Below are positions 5,644 through 8,964 of a stretch of DNA of 8,964 nt, in pieces (within the stretch, counting starts at the first letter, position 1; each line of letters starts with the position of its first letter). Under the pieces are notes generated by a model. It had not been told where the DNA came from. It made no database searches and saw only the letters and a program-made list of their open reading frames with translations. The position numbers and the translations under genes were made by a program. Origin of the DNA: CANCDA01 sp043757205 (GTDB taxonomy: Bacteria > Pseudomonadota > Gammaproteobacteria > Burkholderiales > Burkholderiaceae_C); contig JAYVPU010000087.1 of NCBI GenBank assembly GCA_043757205.1, forward strand, positions 1 to 8,964, written 5' to 3'.

Positions 5644-6498
5644 TTATCCCAGTCTTGTGACGACGCAATCGTCATTGACGCGTAACTGAGCGTATCCCAA
5701 GGCCGCCTGCGTGATGTCAGTTTTGGCCCGCTCTTTCACGGTACGCGCATTAAGGGACTCCTGATCACGGGCCGCCTCTTTGTGCCAAAGGTGAAAAACC
5801 TCGGTTGCGCAGTACCCGTTTTTGCGACAGACGCCACTGTTGTGCAGGCGCAAAACGAAATCAGCATCTTCATGACCCCAGCCGACGAAAGATTCGTCAA
5901 AGCCATCGACCCGTTCAAAATCAGTTCCCCAAACAGCCATATTGCAGCTCCGTATCCCCTTCCAGGAAAACTCTCGTGCCACTCGAACAGAACTATCTTT
6001 AAGTCGCAATAAGCCACTGAGTTTGCTGGCATGGCCGAGCAAGCGTTGTTGAAGCCAATAAGTCCAAGAGCGGCCACAGATTTGCTCTAGCCCGGAAACG
6101 ACACGCCCGGTCAGTGATTCAGACAGCAGTACACGGCTACCGTTAATGAAATAACCCGGTTCAGCCAATGCTTTGTGCCGTGCAATGAAGTCCACCTCGG
6201 GCACGCAATCCCCATCCAGAAAGATGATGTATTGGCCGCGAGCTGCTGCAACACCCCGGTTACGGATACGCGAAGCCGTAAAACCGACATCGGGATGCCA
6301 GACGTGCACGACCTTCAAGGATTGCGCAACAGGGGAATCAAAAATAGCCTTCCGATGCGCTTCACGCGAACCATCGTCCGCCACGATCACCTCGAAGCGG
6401 CGATCCGTCTGCATAGAAAAACCACTCAACACCGCCAGCAAGGCGTCACTGCGGTTGTAGGTCGTGATCACGACGGAAACAAGCTCGGAAGAATCCAT
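5644..6498 (-). CDS. GT2-family glycosyltransferase with GT7C-like acceptor region
   Basis: This 284-residue protein is a GT-A fold inverting glycosyltransferase that should move a sugar from a nucleotide sugar onto a surface glycan. Visible features are the N-terminal VSVVITTYNRSDAL, DDGS at 41-44, the metal-binding LDGD at 94-97, and a later block CNMAVWGTDFERVDGFDESF with GWGHEDAD (206-213). The last block is the WGxED signature of the galactosyltransferase C-terminal (GT7C) region found in chondroitin-synthase-like bacterial GT2 enzymes. There is no signal peptide or membrane segment, so it is probably cytoplasmic or membrane-associated. The ATG at 6498 has no clear ribosome binding site. 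It is the first gene of the minus-strand run, 7 nt before tolB, and diverges from the LPS cluster, so a role in LPS core or other glycan synthesis is inferred. Sugar and acceptor cannot be told from sequence. Confidence 0.85.
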   Translation of the reverse strand: MDSSELVSVVITTYNRSDALLAVLSGFSMQTDRRFEVIVADDGSREAHRKAIFDSPVAQSLKVVHVWHPDVGFTASRIRNRGVAAARGQYIIFLDGDCVPEVDFIARHKALAEPGYFINGSRVLLSESLTGRVVSGLEQICGRSWTYWLQQRLLGHASKLSGLLRLKDSSVRVAREFSWKGIRSCNMAVWGTDFERVDGFDESFVGWGHEDADFVLRLHNSGVCRKNGYCATEVFHLWHKEAARDQESLNARTVKERAKTDITQAALGYAQLRVNDDCVVTRLG

Positions 6499-6569
6499 TT
6501 TGAACTAGACTACACGTCTTAAAAGTCCCTCGCAGAACGCGAAAGCCGCTGAATACTAACATCCCCCTG
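6499..6569. promoter_or_regulatory. Divergent intergenic region, presumed promoters both ways
   Basis: The 71 bp between two divergent glycosyltransferase genes must hold the 5' signals of both blocks unless transcription enters from elsewhere. No strong sigma-70 pair is visible. AATACT/TACTAA near 6553-6559 is a weak plus-strand -10 candidate, and TAGTCT near 6504-6509 a weak minus-strand one. Neither gene has a clear Shine-Dalgarno sequence, so leaderless or poorly initiated transcripts are possible. Confidence 0.4.
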
Positions 6570-7358
6570 ATGCGCAAAATCTCCGTTTACATCATCGCCT
6601 TCAACGAGGCTGAAAAGGTCGCAGCCACTATTGAAAGCGTCCAATGGGCCGACGAAATCATTCTGGTGGATTCATGGAGCACCGACGGCACGCCAGAGAT
6701 CGCCACACGCCTGGGGGCCAAAGTCGTCCAGGTGGATTTCAAAGGCTTTGGTGACCTGCGCAATCACGCTATAGCTGCTTGCACAAACGAATGGATCTTC
6801 AGCTTGGATGCGGACGAGCGCTGCACCCCCGAGGCGAAGGCGGAAATCCTTGCAACTGTCAACGACCCCCAGGCAGCAGACGCTTACTGGATGCCACGTC
6901 GCAACTACTTTATGGGCCGCTGGATTAAACATTCGGGCTGGTACCCCAACTACCGTCAACCTCAGTTGTTTCGCAAAGGTTTCATGTCCTACGACCTCAA
7001 GCCTGTGCATGAGGGTTACATCCTCAACTCTACCCAGCCCATTGACCACCTGAAAAACCCGATCTGGCAGTTCCCTTTCAAGAACATGGCCGAGGTCATG
7101 CACAAGTCGAATCGCTATTCAACGCTGGGCGCAGAAAAAATCAAACACAAAAAACTCTCCATGAGGTCGGCCCTGACTCACGGCATCTGGGCTTTTGTGA
7201 AGCACTACATCTTCAAACTGGGTTTTCTCGACGGCTGGGCAGGCTTTGTCATCGCGCTGGGCAATTTTGAAGGCACGTTTTACCGCTATGCCAAGGCGGT
7301 TGAGATTCAAAAAGGGGCCGAGTGGAAGGCACCTAACTCAACAGCTCGACCTCTTTAA
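6570..7358 (+). CDS. waaE: WaaE/KdtX-family LPS core glycosyltransferase
   Basis: This is a 262-residue cytoplasmic GT2 enzyme of the WaaE/KdtX group; the characterised Klebsiella and Serratia enzymes add beta-1,4-glucose to heptose I of the LPS inner core. Motifs seen are ISVYIIAFNEAEKV (N-terminal strand and NEAE), VDSWSTDGT (33-41), SLDADE (78-83, metal-binding DxD), RRNYFMGRWIKHSGWYPNYR (110-129), PQLFRK (131-136), PVHEGY (145-150), and the C-terminal FKLGFLDGWAGFVIALGN segment shared by the family. Length is close to the usual 255-265 residues. There is no membrane anchor. The ATG at 6570 opens the LPS gene run; upstream CCCCCTG is not a ribosome binding site. It sits 6 nt before waaL. 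The family call is firm; the exact sugar and acceptor are inferred, and the substrate may differ in betaproteobacteria. Confidence 0.85.
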   Translation: MRKISVYIIAFNEAEKVAATIESVQWADEIILVDSWSTDGTPEIATRLGAKVVQVDFKGFGDLRNHAIAACTNEWIFSLDADERCTPEAKAEILATVNDPQAADAYWMPRRNYFMGRWIKHSGWYPNYRQPQLFRKGFMSYDLKPVHEGYILNSTQPIDHLKNPIWQFPFKNMAEVMHKSNRYSTLGAEKIKHKKLSMRSALTHGIWAFVKHYIFKLGFLDGWAGFVIALGNFEGTFYRYAKAVEIQKGAEWKAPNSTARPL

Positions 7359-7364
7359 TCCCAT

Positions 7365-8663
7365 ATGTTGTCTGCCTCACCCGAATACCGCCCTGTGTGG
7401 AGCTACCGCCTATTTCTGATTTGCCTGGCCGCCGTGTCAGTGAGTCTGCCCATGGCGTGGATCAGTCTGGCGAAAGTGATGCTGGTTCTGTCTGGCCTGG
7501 GCTACCTGATTGCCGACCACTGCTGTAAACGAAGCGACCCCGCCTTTCAGCTGCTCTGGACACCTCGGGCTGTTTTGGTCATTCTGGTGACGTTCGGCCT
7601 GAGCCTGCTATGGACGGACATCAACCTGGAAATCGCATTACTGACGCTTGTCAAACACAGCAAGCTGGTGGAAATTTTGCTGCTGGTTTTCTTCATTCGG
7701 ACGGTACGAGAAGCACGCATAGGGATCACGGCCTTCGCCTGCGGTCAGGCTTTTGTTCTGTTTAACTCCTGGCTGCTGGCTGCAAGCGTTCCTCTGCCAT
7801 GGGTCGCCCATCAAGATAACCCAGGCTCACTCTACGTCGTGTTTGCCGAGAGTTACCTTGACCAGTCCATCATGTTTGCTACGTCAGCCGCCGCGTTCTG
7901 GCATCTGCGTTTCGACCAACTCTGGCCCCGCTGGCTCGCGGGTGTGTTTGCTGTGGCGGCGATGGCCAACGTCTTTCTGTTACTACCAGGGCGCACTGGC
8001 TATCTCATCGCTATAGCACTACTTTCGCTGGCTGCCATGTGGGCCGTGCCCAAACGACTGCGTCTGCCAATCCTGGTCATTGCACCCCTGCTGTTGCTTT
8101 TGGGTGCGTACTTTGGATCTCATAAGGCGCGTGAGGGGATTTCAAGAGCCGTGAATGAAAGCCAAAACTATGCCCAACAACCTGAAGCCGCAAGTTCATC
8201 TGGCTGGCGACTCAACGCCTGGCATCGCTCATTGCAAGCCATGAAAGAAAGCCCCTGGATCGGGCACGGCGTGGGCAGTTGGGCCATCACCGTTAAACGA
8301 TTCGAGGGCAGCACGGCCACGCAAACCTTTGGCGCCGGTAATGCCAGCAACCCGCATCAGGAGTACCTACTTTGGGGTGTGGAGTTGGGCATCGGTGGCA
8401 CTGCGCTTTTGCTGACATTATTGATCAGCGTCATGCGCGATAGTTGGCGTTTCTCAAACTCCATCATGCGGTCCTTGGTATCGGTTGTTGCCGCCACAGC
8501 CATTGCATGTTTGTTCAACTCGGCTTTGTATGACGACTTGATGGGAGACTTCTTCTGCATACTTTTGGGGCTTGTGTTGGCTCTGGGCGTCAGAACCGCC
8601 TTGGACCCGACAGACCCCACCATCTCAACGGCTGGCCTGGTGCCATCAAAGGCAAACGCTTAA
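7365..8663 (+). CDS. waaL: O-antigen ligase WaaL (Wzy_C family membrane protein)
   Basis: WaaL transfers undecaprenyl-diphosphate-linked O-antigen to lipid A-core on the periplasmic face of the inner membrane. The 432-residue product has about eleven to twelve hydrophobic segments. The large periplasmic loop follows LLPGRTGYL (Arg210) and carries SSSGWRLNAWHRSLQAMKES (278-296), PWIGHGVGSW and NPHQEYLLWGVELGIGG, with His331 in the position of the conserved catalytic-site histidine of WaaL/Wzy enzymes. Sequence alone separates WaaL poorly from Wzy polymerases and PglL-type protein ligases. The place between a core glycosyltransferase and msbA favours WaaL. The start ATG 7365 is 6 nt after the previous stop, and the stop TAA overlaps the msbA ATG by one base (TAATG), so translation is probably coupled. 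Confidence 0.85.
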   Translation: MLSASPEYRPVWSYRLFLICLAAVSVSLPMAWISLAKVMLVLSGLGYLIADHCCKRSDPAFQLLWTPRAVLVILVTFGLSLLWTDINLEIALLTLVKHSKLVEILLLVFFIRTVREARIGITAFACGQAFVLFNSWLLAASVPLPWVAHQDNPGSLYVVFAESYLDQSIMFATSAAAFWHLRFDQLWPRWLAGVFAVAAMANVFLLLPGRTGYLIAIALLSLAAMWAVPKRLRLPILVIAPLLLLLGAYFGSHKAREGISRAVNESQNYAQQPEAASSSGWRLNAWHRSLQAMKESPWIGHGVGSWAITVKRFEGSTATQTFGAGNASNPHQEYLLWGVELGIGGTALLLTLLISVMRDSWRFSNSIMRSLVSVVAATAIACLFNSALYDDLMGDFFCILLGLVLALGVRTALDPTDPTISTAGLVPSKANA

Positions 8664-8964
8664 TGTCCGATCAAAACCCAGTTATTGGCGAAGACCCGGC
8701 CTCAGGCAGTTTGTTCAAACGCATCAAACGGCTGATGCCCTACTTCGGCACCCTGCCAGGTACCTGGGCACTCGTCGCCGCAGGTGCGGTGGTTGGCGCG
8801 GCCACCGAGCCCCTGATTCCCGCCCTGCTCAAACCCCTGCTGGATCGTGGTTTCCAGCAAGGTTCTCTGGCCATCTGGACCGTCCCCGTCTCGCTGATGT
8901 CGCTGTTTGGCATACGCGGCTTGGCAGGCTATGTGTCGCAGCTGGGTCTGACCAAAATCACCAA
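8663..8964 (+). CDS. msbA: Lipid A export ABC transporter MsbA, N-terminal part, cut by the window edge
   Basis: MsbA is a homodimeric ABC exporter that flips lipid A-core across the inner membrane using ATP. Only the first 100 residues are present: a polar N-terminus (MSDQNPVIGEDPASGSLFKR), an elbow helix (IKRLMPYFG), the first transmembrane segment (WALVAAGAVVGAATEPLIPA), LLKPLLDRGFQQGS and FGIRGLAGYVSQLGLTKIT. The RGxxxYxSQxxLTKI pattern starts the second transmembrane helix and is characteristic of MsbA proteins. The nucleotide-binding domain lies beyond the edge. The ATG overlaps the waaL stop in TAATG. The presence of waaL and a core glycosyltransferase upstream fits the lipid A-core substrate. 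Confidence 0.9.
   Translation, partial: MSDQNPVIGEDPASGSLFKRIKRLMPYFGTLPGTWALVAAGAVVGAATEPLIPALLKPLLDRGFQQGSLAIWTVPVSLMSLFGIRGLAGYVSQLGLTKIT

Noticed and set aside
1..8964. CRISPR array, riboswitch, toxin-antitoxin or defence genes
   Set aside because: No regularly spaced repeats and no matching proteins; the gene content is envelope, LPS, sulfur and tRNA-modification functions.

Overview
The window looks like the chromosome of a Comamonadaceae-type betaproteobacterium (Rhodoferax/Polaromonas-like). This rests on moderate-to-high GC with GC-rich third codon positions, the style of the Tol-Pal, WaaL and MsbA proteins, and a CCA-encoding tRNA-Lys. The genus is inference; no search was run.

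Layout. Positions 1 to about 930 are a gene-poor scar. They hold a possible minus-strand gene start cut by the left edge, several hairpins, the decayed C-terminal end of an IS4-family (IS50-like) transposase, and immediately after it the C-terminal end of a tyrosine recombinase (phage/island integrase). The scar lies against the 3' end of tRNA-Lys(UUU) at 932-1007, as expected for an old integration site. From 1077 to 6498 six genes run on the minus strand in tight series. In transcription order they are a GT2-family glycosyltransferase, tolB, pal, cpoB (ybgF), a YeeE/YedE (TsuA-like) thiosulfate permease and tcdA, with gaps of 7 to 41 nt. From 6570 to the right edge the plus strand carries an LPS cluster: a WaaE/KdtX-like glycosyltransferase, the O-antigen ligase waaL, and the start of msbA, which overlaps the waaL stop by one base. 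The two gene blocks diverge from a 71-bp region.

How the genes fit together. The plus block builds and exports LPS: inner-core glycosylation, lipid A-core flipping by MsbA, O-antigen attachment by WaaL. The divergent GT2 glycosyltransferase probably also serves surface glycan synthesis. The TolB-Pal-CpoB set is the periplasmic and outer-membrane half of the Tol-Pal envelope system; the inner-membrane half, tolQRA, is not at its usual place upstream of tolB. The last two minus-strand genes concern sulfur uptake (thiosulfate permease) and tRNA modification (ct6A formation by TcdA).

Most of the window is ordinary housekeeping sequence, and I see no convincing new multi-gene system. The points most worth a second look are the IS/integrase scar, a perfect 15-bp inverted repeat over the permease start codon, the split tol-pal operon, the permease-tcdA pair lacking a TusA/YeeD gene, and a ten-G tract inside tolB.
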